A model generated the notes under the pieces. That model was not told the origin of the DNA and made no database searches. It saw only the letters and a program-made list of their open reading frames with translations. Made by a program: the position numbers and the translations under genes. DNA of 61,670 nt from Bacteroidota bacterium. Lineage in GTDB: Bacteria > Bacteroidota > Bacteroidia > Chitinophagales > Chitinophagaceae. The stretch is taken from NCBI GenBank assembly GCA_013288945.1, contig JABDAZ010000014.1, positions 1 through 61,670 on the forward strand. The letters run 5' to 3'. This document shows, one piece after another, positions 52,472 through 60,868 of this stretch (the first letter of the stretch is position 1; every line of letters starts with the position of its first letter).

Positions 52472-54973
52472 TTAATTAAACAAAATGCCGGATAATTCAG
52501 CTTCCGTTTTTATCAATACATCGCGCGCTTTGCTTCCCTGGTTTGGGCCAACAACACCAGCTGCTTCCAGTTGATCCATTAATCTTCCCGCGCGGTTGTA
52601 ACCAAGCTTCATTCTTCTTTGTAATAAAGAGGTGGAACCAACCTGGTTTTGTACGATTAATCTTGCAGCTTCCTCAAATAATTTATCGCGCTCGCCGATA
52701 TCAAATGTTTTTGCTTCGCCATCTTTTTCATCTTCATAAATAGGCAAATAATATTGCTGCGGATTATTATCCTGGTGGCCGATAAATTCTGCAACACGTT
52801 CCACTTCCGGTGTATCAACAAATGCACATTGCAGGCGCGTAATTTCTCCATTGTAACTAACAAGCATATCCCCTTTCCCGATTAATTGTTCAGCGCCGCC
52901 AGCATCCAGAATTGTTCTGCTGTCAATTTTTGAAGAAACTTTAAATGCAATACGCGCAGGAAAATTTGCTTTGATTGTTCCAGTAATAATATTTACAGAA
53001 GGCCTTTGTGTTGCGATTATTAAATGTATTCCCACAGCGCGTGCAAGCTGCGCCAGTCGCGCGATTGGCATTTCCACTTCTTTACCGGCAGTCATTATTA
53101 AATCTGCAAACTCATCAATTACCAAAACGATAAATGGCAAAAATTGATGCCCTTTTTGCGGGTTCAATCTTCGCTTTACAAATTTTTCATTGTACTCTTT
53201 TATATTTCTGCAACCAGCTTCTTTTAATAAATCATAACGGTTGTCCATTTCAATGCACAATGCATTCAAACTGTAAATCACTTTTTTTGTATCAGTGATA
53301 ATTGATTCTTCTTCGCCGGGCAACATTGCGAGAAAATATTTTTCAATAACACGGTATAAACTCAACTCCACTTTCTTTGGATCAACCAACACAAATTTTA
53401 ATTGCGATGGATGTTTTTTGTACAACAACGAAACAAGCAAAGTATTAATGCCGACAGATTTTCCCTGGCCGGTTGCGCCAGCCATTAATAAATGCGGCAT
53501 GCTTGCGAGATCAACAATAAAATTTTCATTATCAATTTTTTTACCAATGGCAATTGGCAAAGAAAAATTATTGTTTTGAAATTTTTCTGACGCAAGTAAT
53601 CCTTTCATGCCAACAATTGTTTTGCGCACATTCGGAACTTCAATACCAATTGTGCCTTTGCCGGGAATTGGCGCAATAATGCGAATGCCAAGCGCAGCAA
53701 GGCTTAGCGCGATATCATCTTCTAAATTTTTTATTCTGCTGATACGAACGCCAGGCGACGGAACGATTTCATACAATGTAACCGTTGGCCCAACCGTTGC
53801 ACTGATGCGCTGAATATCTATATCGTAATTTTTTAAAGTTGATTCAATTTGCCTTTTGTTTGCATCCAATTCTGTTGGATCAGTTACAATTTTTTCGCTG
53901 CCGTGAGAATCCAATAAATCAAGTGTTGGATATTTATAATTTTGCAAATCAAGCGTTGGTTCATAATCTGGCTGCGGTGTGTAATTTGTAATCGCTTCAG
54001 CAATTGGTTCTTCTTTTGCAGGAACAGTTTTAATTTCCAGTTCCAATTCTGCATTATTAATATTCTTTTTCCTGGTTATTTTTTCTTCAGGTTTTAAAAT
54101 TGTTTCAACTGGTTTATATAAATCATTAATCGTTTCTGTATTCGCTAATTCTTTTTCATCAATATCTTTTTCAATTATTTTTAAATCTGAATGATTATCA
54201 AAATCATTTGCTGGAGATATTATTAATGATGAATTTTCTCCTTTTAATTTATTTCCTTTTTTATTAATGATTGGTTCTTCCACAAATAATTTTGCACCAT
54301 CTTCTTCATTCTCATTTTCTGCAATTGGTATTTGTTGTTTATCTTTTTTAGGAATTGCCGGAACTTTAAAAACAGGATTGAAACGCCAGATAATAAATGC
54401 CAAACCTGCAACCATTAATAACGCTGTAGTTCCGATATTTCCCAGCAAACGCGTCAGCCATTCGCTTATCATACTTCCAAATGCGCCGCCCCATGGAAAA
54501 CTATTTCCTTTGGTAATAAATGCAATTGCCACACTAAAAAATAATAGTGCAGCTAATATGTAACGAAGGTTTCTGCTAACAGAAAATATTTTTTTACTAA
54601 ATAATAAATTAGCGCCAATTATAAAAAGAAAATAACTGATTAAATAAGATGCAATGCCAAATGCATTAAAGAAAAAACGGTTAGAAACATATGCGCCAAG
54701 ATAACCAAGAAGGTTCGCAACTTTATCGTTTGATACATTTTTAAAAACCGATGCGCCATTAGAAACTTTTGCGTAATCAGCCTGCCATGTAAATAGAAAA
54801 GATGTAAAAGCGATAAATAAAAACGCAGCAATAAGCAGTAAAAACGCGCCAACAATTTTTGGTGTGCGTTCATCTTTAATAACCTGCTTCAGTGTTATTT
54901 TTTCTTCTTTATCAGATTTCATTTTACCAGCGGTAGCGGGCTGGGATTTTTTGGATTTTTTACTTGTTGCCAT
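52472..54973 (-). CDS. ftsK: DNA translocase FtsK/SpoIIIE
   Basis: Septal DNA pump that clears chromosomes during division. The ATG at 54973 (MATSKKSKKS) is preferred to the longer frame. Four N-terminal transmembrane segments (about residues 40-190), a charged linker (200-340), the alpha/beta motor with Walker A GATGQGKSVGINTLL near 490 and Walker B FIVLVIDEFADLI near 605, and a C-terminal gamma winged helix (VQNQVGSTSLLQRRMKLGYNRAGRLMDQLE, in part LLQRRMKLGYNRAGRL) that reads KOPS-type motifs. Length 833 is normal. Confidence 0.96.
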   Translation of the reverse strand: MATSKKSKKSQPATAGKMKSDKEEKITLKQVIKDERTPKIVGAFLLLIAAFLFIAFTSFLFTWQADYAKVSNGASVFKNVSNDKVANLLGYLGAYVSNRFFFNAFGIASYLISYFLFIIGANLLFSKKIFSVSRNLRYILAALLFFSVAIAFITKGNSFPWGGAFGSMISEWLTRLLGNIGTTALLMVAGLAFIIWRFNPVFKVPAIPKKDKQQIPIAENENEEDGAKLFVEEPIINKKGNKLKGENSSLIISPANDFDNHSDLKIIEKDIDEKELANTETINDLYKPVETILKPEEKITRKKNINNAELELEIKTVPAKEEPIAEAITNYTPQPDYEPTLDLQNYKYPTLDLLDSHGSEKIVTDPTELDANKRQIESTLKNYDIDIQRISATVGPTVTLYEIVPSPGVRISRIKNLEDDIALSLAALGIRIIAPIPGKGTIGIEVPNVRKTIVGMKGLLASEKFQNNNFSLPIAIGKKIDNENFIVDLASMPHLLMAGATGQGKSVGINTLLVSLLYKKHPSQLKFVLVDPKKVELSLYRVIEKYFLAMLPGEEESIITDTKKVIYSLNALCIEMDNRYDLLKEAGCRNIKEYNEKFVKRRLNPQKGHQFLPFIVLVIDEFADLIMTAGKEVEMPIARLAQLARAVGIHLIIATQRPSVNIITGTIKANFPARIAFKVSSKIDSRTILDAGGAEQLIGKGDMLVSYNGEITRLQCAFVDTPEVERVAEFIGHQDNNPQQYYLPIYEDEKDGEAKTFDIGERDKLFEEAARLIVQNQVGSTSLLQRRMKLGYNRAGRLMDQLEAAGVVGPNQGSKARDVLIKTEAELSGILFN

Positions 54974-55120
54974 TAACGCAAAGATAAGTAACCGCAAATA
55001 ACTATAAAAGGTTTAGTTATTTTGAAATGAAATTTTAATTTTTACTGAAACGCGCAACCAGCACAGTTTACGGATTGATTAATAAATTGTAATTTCCGCA
55101 ACAAACTGCTTACCGGCTGC

Positions 55121-57112
55121 ATGCGAAAAAATAAATGTTATACCTTTTTAAAAACTTTTTTTGATCAAAATAATTTTATTAATAAAAAAAATTCCGGCAT
55201 TTTTTTGCTGCTATTTTTTCAATTTGCTATCACTGCTTTTTCTTACGCACAAACTTTTTCTGATTCTGCAATTGATATTTCTTCCATTCAATTTGCGAAT
55301 GTTATTAATGAATATGTTTTGTATGAAACCTGCGACAAGCCAATTTCAAATGACAGTATTTCTTATTTAAAATTTACAAAACAAATTACCGGCAAAACCA
55401 GTATGGCCGTGCCTTACAGCATGGTAAGCAAAACACTTTATTTAAAATTCTATTTAAAAAATTCTTCTGATTCTTTAGTTTCTGTTTATTTTTTTCCGGG
55501 ATTTTTTTATACAAGCACAGAAATTTTCAGCACTTCGCTGGATAATAATAGCGGGCATTTTATGTTAATAAAAAACAATGCACAAATTGACAGCAATTAC
55601 GATGAAGGTTTTAGTAAGATTAATATTGAACCAAAAAAAACAACTCTGTTTTTTGTGAAATTATCATTTGCAAAAACGCCGATAAATATAATCGGCCCGA
55701 AGATTATTAATAAAGGTTTTATCAGTTATTTTAAAAGCAGTTTTCTTACCCGCAAGTCGCGCATCAGTTTGATCACATACATGGTTTCCGGAATATTATT
55801 AATGATGATTTTTTATTCGCTTGCAGTTTACTTACAAAATTTTAATGTCGAATTTTTATATTATGCCGCATACGCATTTTCCATGGGACTTTTGCTTTTT
55901 TTGAAATCAGCTTTATTAAATACAAATACATTTTTCAATTATTTTTTCGAAAGTTATTTTGATTTTTTTATACAGTTTTCCGGGTATATTTTTTACCTGA
56001 TGTTTATGCGCAAATTTCTTGATACAAAAAACAATTATATCTTTTTAGAAAAAATTTTCCGGTTAAGTGTCTGGATAATTTTTGCATCATTAATCCTGTT
56101 TTCTATAACTTATTTTTTTACTTCAAAATTTGTATTGCTTGGGTTAATAGAAAATAGCAGCAAACAATTTCTGCTGCTTATTGGAATGATTTTTATTGTT
56201 TATGGAATACGGAAAAAAGAACGGTTAATGAATTATCTCGTCGCCGGACAATCAATACTCATCTTGTTTTCAGCGATATCCTTGTTTCTTATTATTGAAC
56301 CAATAAAAATTTTTGAACCGAAAGATGGAACGAAAAGTATTTTAAACGATTCACTTTTATATTATGAAATTGGTTTGGTGCTTGAACTTATTTTTTTTCT
56401 GTCAGGGCTGGCTTACAAAAACAAAATAATTCTTATTGAAAGAGCAAAAGAAAAAGAAATTTTAGCAATGGAAAATGAACGCAAAGAATTTGAAAAACAA
56501 GTGGCAATACTTGAAGCAACGCAAGAAGAACGAAACCGCATTTCCGCTGATATGCACGATGAGCTTGGTTCTGGCGTTACTGCAATAAGATTGATGAGTG
56601 AAATTGTAAAAACAAAAATGAAGGAAAAAACATTGCCGGAGATAGAAAAAATTTCTTCTTCTGCCAATGAATTATTAAATAAAATGAACACAATCATCTG
56701 GACGATGACAAGTTCAAATGATTCTGTTGAAAGCCTGGTTGCATACATACGCGCATATACGGTTGAGTTTTTTGAAAACACTTCTGTTGAATGTCAATTT
56801 GAAATTTCAACAACGGTTTCTGCTGCAGAATTAAGTGGTGAAAAGCGGCGAAATATTTTTCTTTCAGTAAAAGAAGCATTGCACAATGTGCTGAAACACG
56901 CGCATGCATTGCATTTGCTGGTTACTATAAAAACAGATGATGAATTGTTATTAATAAAAATTGCTGATGATGGCATTGGTATTAATGCAGAAAAAGCAAG
57001 GCAGTTCAGCAATGGAATGATTAATATGAAAAAAAGAATGGAGAATATTAATGGCAATTTTTCTATTGAACAAAATAACGGAACGACTGTACTATTTTCT
57101 TTAAAAATTTAG
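55121..57112 (+). CDS. Orphan 7TM-DISM sensor histidine kinase
   Basis: Membrane sensor kinase. Signal peptide to about residue 44 (FSYAQ), an extracellular beta domain of the 7TMR-DISM type (about 50-200), seven hydrophobic helices (about 215-430), a coiled coil (EKEILAMENERKEFEKQVAILEATQ, about 440-470), then HisKA_3 with the phospho-His in ISADMHDELGSG near 481. The HATPase domain has the N box KEALHNVLKHA near 585 and the G box ADDGIGI near 620. This is the NarX/DegS-type module, which normally pairs with a LuxR-type regulator; none is adjacent. Confidence 0.93.
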   Translation: MRKNKCYTFLKTFFDQNNFINKKNSGIFLLLFFQFAITAFSYAQTFSDSAIDISSIQFANVINEYVLYETCDKPISNDSISYLKFTKQITGKTSMAVPYSMVSKTLYLKFYLKNSSDSLVSVYFFPGFFYTSTEIFSTSLDNNSGHFMLIKNNAQIDSNYDEGFSKINIEPKKTTLFFVKLSFAKTPINIIGPKIINKGFISYFKSSFLTRKSRISLITYMVSGILLMMIFYSLAVYLQNFNVEFLYYAAYAFSMGLLLFLKSALLNTNTFFNYFFESYFDFFIQFSGYIFYLMFMRKFLDTKNNYIFLEKIFRLSVWIIFASLILFSITYFFTSKFVLLGLIENSSKQFLLLIGMIFIVYGIRKKERLMNYLVAGQSILILFSAISLFLIIEPIKIFEPKDGTKSILNDSLLYYEIGLVLELIFFLSGLAYKNKIILIERAKEKEILAMENERKEFEKQVAILEATQEERNRISADMHDELGSGVTAIRLMSEIVKTKMKEKTLPEIEKISSSANELLNKMNTIIWTMTSSNDSVESLVAYIRAYTVEFFENTSVECQFEISTTVSAAELSGEKRRNIFLSVKEALHNVLKHAHALHLLVTIKTDDELLLIKIADDGIGINAEKARQFSNGMINMKKRMENINGNFSIEQNNGTTVLFSLKI

Positions 57113-57142
57113 TTGTTGATCATAAAATTAAAAATAATATGC

Positions 57143-57535
57143 TCAATCTTTTTTTGAAACGCCAAGTAACAAAAGCAACCATCCAATAATAAAAAAAAGG
57201 CCGCCAAAAGGTGTGATAATTCCAACAACATTATTAATGCCAGTGATTTCTTTTATTCTTAAAAAAGTTAACGCGTATAATGATCCTGAAAATAAAATGA
57301 TACCAATTATAAAACAGCTACCCGCGCGTTGAATCCATTTGCTGGTAAATTTTTCTGATAAAATTCCGATGATTAATAATGCGAACGTGTGGTAAAACTG
57401 GTACCGGACGCCGGTTTCAAAGGTTGCAACGCCATCTGCAGGAAGTATGTCGCGTAATTTATGTGCGGCAAAAGCGCCAAGCGCAACCGATAATGCACCA
57501 AGCAATGCAGCGGTGCTTATAAAATTTTTATTCAT
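57143..57535 (-). CDS. DUF423 membrane protein (YgdD-like)
   Basis: Four-helix membrane protein of unknown function. Family features are the N-terminal ALLGALSVALGAFAAHKLRD (residues about 10-29), TGVRYQFYHTFALLIIG near 42-58, and FSGSLYALTF near 83. Length 130 is typical. Its start overlaps the last eight bases of aroK, so the two are translationally coupled. Confidence 0.9.
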   Translation of the reverse strand: MNKNFISTAALLGALSVALGAFAAHKLRDILPADGVATFETGVRYQFYHTFALLIIGILSEKFTSKWIQRAGSCFIIGIILFSGSLYALTFLRIKEITGINNVVGIITPFGGLFFIIGWLLLLLGVSKKD

Positions 57536-58037
57536 ATTCCTTCAACAGTTCAATTAAATTTTCTAATGATACTTCATCTTCATGCACCATAATTTGTGCC
57601 TGTTCATAATACATTTTCCGCTCGCTTAATTTGCGGATGATATAAGTTTTCAATTCAGAATCATCAATTGCGCGAACGAGCGGACGGCTCATTTTTTCTT
57701 TTAATAATCTTTCTTTTAAAACCGAAATGGACGTGTTTAGCCAAATCACAATTCCATTTTTTAACATAAACTCAATGGTGTTAAAAAAACAAGGTGTTCC
57801 GCCGCCGCAGGAAATAATAAATTCATCATGTTCATTCACCAATTCTTCCAACACATCTTTTTCTTTGTAACGAAAATATTCTTCTCCTTTTTCTGCAAAA
57901 ATTTCTGATACAGATTTTTTTTCGGCATTAATAATCACGGCGTCTAAATCAAAAAAAGGCACTTTCAAATTTGCCGAAAGCAGTTTGCCCCAGTGCGTTT
58001 TGCCCGAACCCATAAAGCCGATAAGAAAAATTTTCAT
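57528..58037 (-). CDS. aroK: Shikimate kinase
   Basis: Phosphorylates shikimate with ATP, the step before AroA. Walker A GFMGSGKTHWGK (residues 7-18), the DxD-type shikimate site FFDLDAVI near 30 (Asp in LDA), ISCGGGTPCF near 75-84 (GGG shikimate loop) and RPLVRA near 119 (lid). Length 169 is standard. It is encoded 39 kb from the aroB-aroA-aroC run. It overlaps the DUF423 gene by eight bases. Confidence 0.94.
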   Translation of the reverse strand: MKIFLIGFMGSGKTHWGKLLSANLKVPFFDLDAVIINAEKKSVSEIFAEKGEEYFRYKEKDVLEELVNEHDEFIISCGGGTPCFFNTIEFMLKNGIVIWLNTSISVLKERLLKEKMSRPLVRAIDDSELKTYIIRKLSERKMYYEQAQIMVHEDEVSLENLIELLKEYE

Positions 58038-58043
58038 GAAGCA

Positions 58044-58176
58044 AATTTGAAAATTTGAAAATTTGAAAATTTGAAAATGAGTAACTTTTTCATTTCATTC
58101 GAGGTTTGATTATAGATGGTGATTAATAAATGACTTTTGTTATTGAGCCATTTTCAAATTTTCACATTCTCAAATT
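58044..58176. repeat. Inverted octad arms between aroK and the acyl-CoA dehydrogenase gene
   Basis: Left arm 58044-58075 has four perfect AATTTGAA units. Right arm 58150-58176 has ATTTTCAA, ATTTTCAC, ATTCTCAA. The period is 8 and polarity is opposite in the two arms, as at 27902-28047; the spacer is about 74 nt. Confidence 0.65.
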
Positions 58177-59359
58177 ATTTAAACGCATTAATTCCCGTCA
58201 CATCCATTCCTGTTATTAATAAATGTACATCGTGTGTGCCTTCATACGTTATCACACTTTCAATATTCATCATGTGGCGCATGATAGAATATTCGCCGGT
58301 AATGCCCATGCCGCCAAGCATCTGCCGTGCATCGCGCGCAATCTGCGCAGCAATTTCACAGCCATTTCTTTTTGCCATGGAAACCTGCGCTGGTGTTACT
58401 TTTCCTTCATTCATTAATACGCCGAGGCGCCAGTTTAATAATTGCGCTTTCGTGATTTCCGTAATCATTTCAGCCAGTTTTTTTTGCTGCAATTGAAAAC
58501 CTGCAATCGGTTTATCAAACTGAATTCTTTCTTTACTGTATTGCAAAGCGGTATCATAACAATCCATCGCCGCGCCAACTGCGCCCCATGCAATTCCGTA
58601 ACGCGCTTTGGTTAAACAACTGAGCGGGCCTTTCAAACCTTTTATATTTGGTAAAATATTTTCCTTCGGAATTTTTACATTATCAAAAACCAATTCGCCG
58701 GTTGCTGATGCACGCAAACTCCATTTGCCATGTGTTGTTGGTGTGGTAAAACCTTCCATGCCGCGTTCAACAATTACGCCGCGGATTATTCCTGCCTCAT
58801 CTTTTGCCCACACAACTGCCACTTGCGAAAACGGCGCATTGCTGATCCACATTTTGCTTCCGTTTAATATTACATGATCGCCATCGTCTTTAATATTCGT
58901 CAGCATTCCACTTGGATCAGATCCATGATTTGGTTCTGTTAATCCAAAACATCCTAGCCATTCGCCGCTTGCTAATTTTGGTAAAAATTTATTTCGTTGT
59001 TCTTCGCTTCCATATTCATAAATCGGAAACATAACTAACGAGCCTTGCACAGATGCTGTTGATCGCACGCCGCTATCGCCTCTTTCCAGTTCCTGCATCA
59101 TTAATCCATAACTTATATAATCCAATCCGCCGCCGCCATATTGTTCAGGAATTGTTGGCCCGAAACATCCGAGTTCGCCCAATTGTTTTACAATTTGCTG
59201 TGGAAATTCTGCGCGTTGCGCATAATCTTCTATAATGGGAGAAATTTCTTTTTTTACATAATTTCTTACAGAATCACGAACCAGTTTATGTTCTTCAGAA
59301 AATAATTCATCGAGTTGAAAATAATCCGGGCTTTGAAAATTATCTGTTTTAGCAGCCAT
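58175..59359 (-). CDS. Acyl-CoA dehydrogenase, glutaryl-CoA dehydrogenase-like
   Basis: FAD enzyme oxidising (and perhaps decarboxylating) an acyl-CoA. FAD/substrate motifs: CFGLTEPNHGSDPSGM near 131-146, WISNAPFSQVAVVWAK near 168, GPLSCLTKARYGIAWGAVGAAMDCY near 240 (in part CLTKARYGIAWG), RQMLGGMGITGEY near 342. The catalytic Glu is in TYEGTHDVH near 368. The whole pattern is closer to glutaryl-CoA dehydrogenase than to short- or medium-chain enzymes. A lysine/tryptophan degradation role is inferred. It is monocistronic. Confidence 0.88.
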   Translation of the reverse strand: MAAKTDNFQSPDYFQLDELFSEEHKLVRDSVRNYVKKEISPIIEDYAQRAEFPQQIVKQLGELGCFGPTIPEQYGGGGLDYISYGLMMQELERGDSGVRSTASVQGSLVMFPIYEYGSEEQRNKFLPKLASGEWLGCFGLTEPNHGSDPSGMLTNIKDDGDHVILNGSKMWISNAPFSQVAVVWAKDEAGIIRGVIVERGMEGFTTPTTHGKWSLRASATGELVFDNVKIPKENILPNIKGLKGPLSCLTKARYGIAWGAVGAAMDCYDTALQYSKERIQFDKPIAGFQLQQKKLAEMITEITKAQLLNWRLGVLMNEGKVTPAQVSMAKRNGCEIAAQIARDARQMLGGMGITGEYSIMRHMMNIESVITYEGTHDVHLLITGMDVTGINAFK

Positions 59360-59395
59360 AGCAAGTCTTATTATTGAGCCGCTAAAGTAGGTAAA

Positions 59396-59520
59396 AGTTG
59401 ACAGATATTCGTTGGCCGTTGAGCGATGGCTGATGGCAGTAATTAGAAAAATTATACATTATTAATGGTTCACTTCTTAATAAAAATCGATCATCAGCCA
59501 ACAATAATCGAACAACGATT
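59396..59520. repeat. Inverted heptad arms upstream of the second ECF sigma gene
   Basis: Left arm 59396-59438 has AGTTGAC, then GTTGGCC, GTTGAGC, GATGGCT, GATGGCA in 7-nt register. Right arm 59486-59520 has ATCGATC, ATCAGCC, AACAATA, ATCGAAC, AACGATT. The spacer is about 47 nt. It contains the 10-mer GTTGGCCGTT shared with 6200 and 15496. Confidence 0.6.
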
Positions 59521-59609
59521 TCTCATTCAAAATATAAACTCAAAAAAAAATTACCTTCGGATGCAACATGCGCCAAATGCGTGTGTCTTTTCTGTATACC
59601 AATTAAAAA

Positions 59610-60179
59610 ATGCAGCAAATTTTGGAAATATCTGCGCCAATACTACACGACGAACTGGTTGAAAAATGCAAAACGGGCGACAGCCGCAGTTACGCAGAAC
59701 TCTACCAGAAATATTCAAAAGCAATGTACAACACAAGTTTGCGCATTGTTAATAATAGCGGCGATGCAGAAGATGTGTTGCAGGAAGCATTCGTAGATGC
59801 ATTTGGCTCTTTGGAATCGTTTCAATATAAATCCACTTTTGGTGCGTGGTTGAAAAAAATTGTGATTAATAAATCCATTAATCATTTGCGCAAAAAGAAA
59901 ATGGATTTGATTGATATAGAAAAAACGGTGGTTGGCAATTTACCTGAAGAAGAAACTTTGGATGAAAAAGATCTTCAACTGAAAGTGGCAGAAATAAAAA
60001 GCGCGGTAAAATTGTTGCCAAATGGATATAGAACAGTGTTGACTTTATATTTATTCGAAGGCTACGACCACGAAGAAATTGCAGAAATATTAAACGTAAC
60101 GCATGCAACAGTGAGGACACAATACATGCGCGCAAAACAAAAATTATTAGGATTAATAAAACAAGGAGGCTTATCATGA
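59610..60179 (+). CDS. ECF RNA polymerase sigma factor
   Basis: Second ECF sigma factor of the window. Region 2: YAELYQKYSKAMYNTSLRIVNNSGDAEDVLQEAFVDAF near residues 30-65 (in part NNSGDAEDVLQEAFVDAF) and FGAWLKKIVINKSINHLRKKK. Region 4: LPNGYRTVLTLYLFEGYDHEEIAEIL and VTHATVRTQYMRAKQKL near 165. Length 189 is normal. Its stop overlaps the next start by four bases (ATGA), so the two are translationally coupled. Confidence 0.95.
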   Translation: MQQILEISAPILHDELVEKCKTGDSRSYAELYQKYSKAMYNTSLRIVNNSGDAEDVLQEAFVDAFGSLESFQYKSTFGAWLKKIVINKSINHLRKKKMDLIDIEKTVVGNLPEEETLDEKDLQLKVAEIKSAVKLLPNGYRTVLTLYLFEGYDHEEIAEILNVTHATVRTQYMRAKQKLLGLIKQGGLS

Positions 60180-60868
60180 GCAACAGATTAGACGAATTTA
60201 TTAATGAGCACCGCGAAGATTTTGATGATGAAATTCCGGCTCCGAAAATTTGGGACAATATTAAAAAACAGGTTGAACCAACAACAAAAAAAGAAACACC
60301 TGTTATTAATATCAACTGGAAAAAATTAAGCATTGCAGCAGCTATACTTATATTAATTGGTGGTGGAATTTTATTAATGAATAAAAAAAACGACGTTTTG
60401 CCGCAGGTAGCAATTGACAATACAAAAAAGAAAATCGATAATAACTTGCCAAAAGTTGAACCTGCAATTATTGATTCTTCAAAAGAACAACAGCTTGCAA
60501 AAACTGAAAGCAAACCAAAAAATGAAATTAAAAAAAATGATGTTATTGCCGATCCAAATGCAGATGCAAAAGAAGAAATGTATCATTTCGCAAAACTGGT
60601 TGAAATAAAACAACGCGAATTAAAGAGCATCGAAAAAGATGAACCATTATTATACAAACAGTTTTCTGGCGATGTAAATAAACTGGACAGTGTTTACCAT
60701 TCTTTAGAACATAAACTTTCAGCAAAACAAAATAGCGAAGAATTACTCGAAGCAATGATCCAGAATCTCCAGCTGCAGATGGGATTACTGAATCATCAGT
60801 TAAAAATTATCAAACAAATTAACCATTCAAAAAAATCAGCGTATGACAAAGCATATCAATCCATTTAA
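60176..60868 (+). CDS. Putative anti-sigma / sigma-regulatory membrane protein
   Basis: A 230-residue protein. A strong Shine-Dalgarno (AAGGAGG, 60163-60169) precedes the ATG, unusual in this phylum. The N terminus (residues about 1-50, ending KKETPVIN) is cytoplasmic. One membrane segment follows (LSIAAAILILIGGGILLM, about 57-74), then a Lys-rich periplasmic part with coiled-coil character (about 125-225: EEMYHFAKLVEIKQRELKSIEK, EAMIQNLQLQMGLLNHQL). No zinc-binding motif. The anti-sigma role is inferred from coupling to the sigma gene. Confidence 0.75.
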   Translation: MSNRLDEFINEHREDFDDEIPAPKIWDNIKKQVEPTTKKETPVININWKKLSIAAAILILIGGGILLMNKKNDVLPQVAIDNTKKKIDNNLPKVEPAIIDSSKEQQLAKTESKPKNEIKKNDVIADPNADAKEEMYHFAKLVEIKQRELKSIEKDEPLLYKQFSGDVNKLDSVYHSLEHKLSAKQNSEELLEAMIQNLQLQMGLLNHQLKIIKQINHSKKSAYDKAYQSI

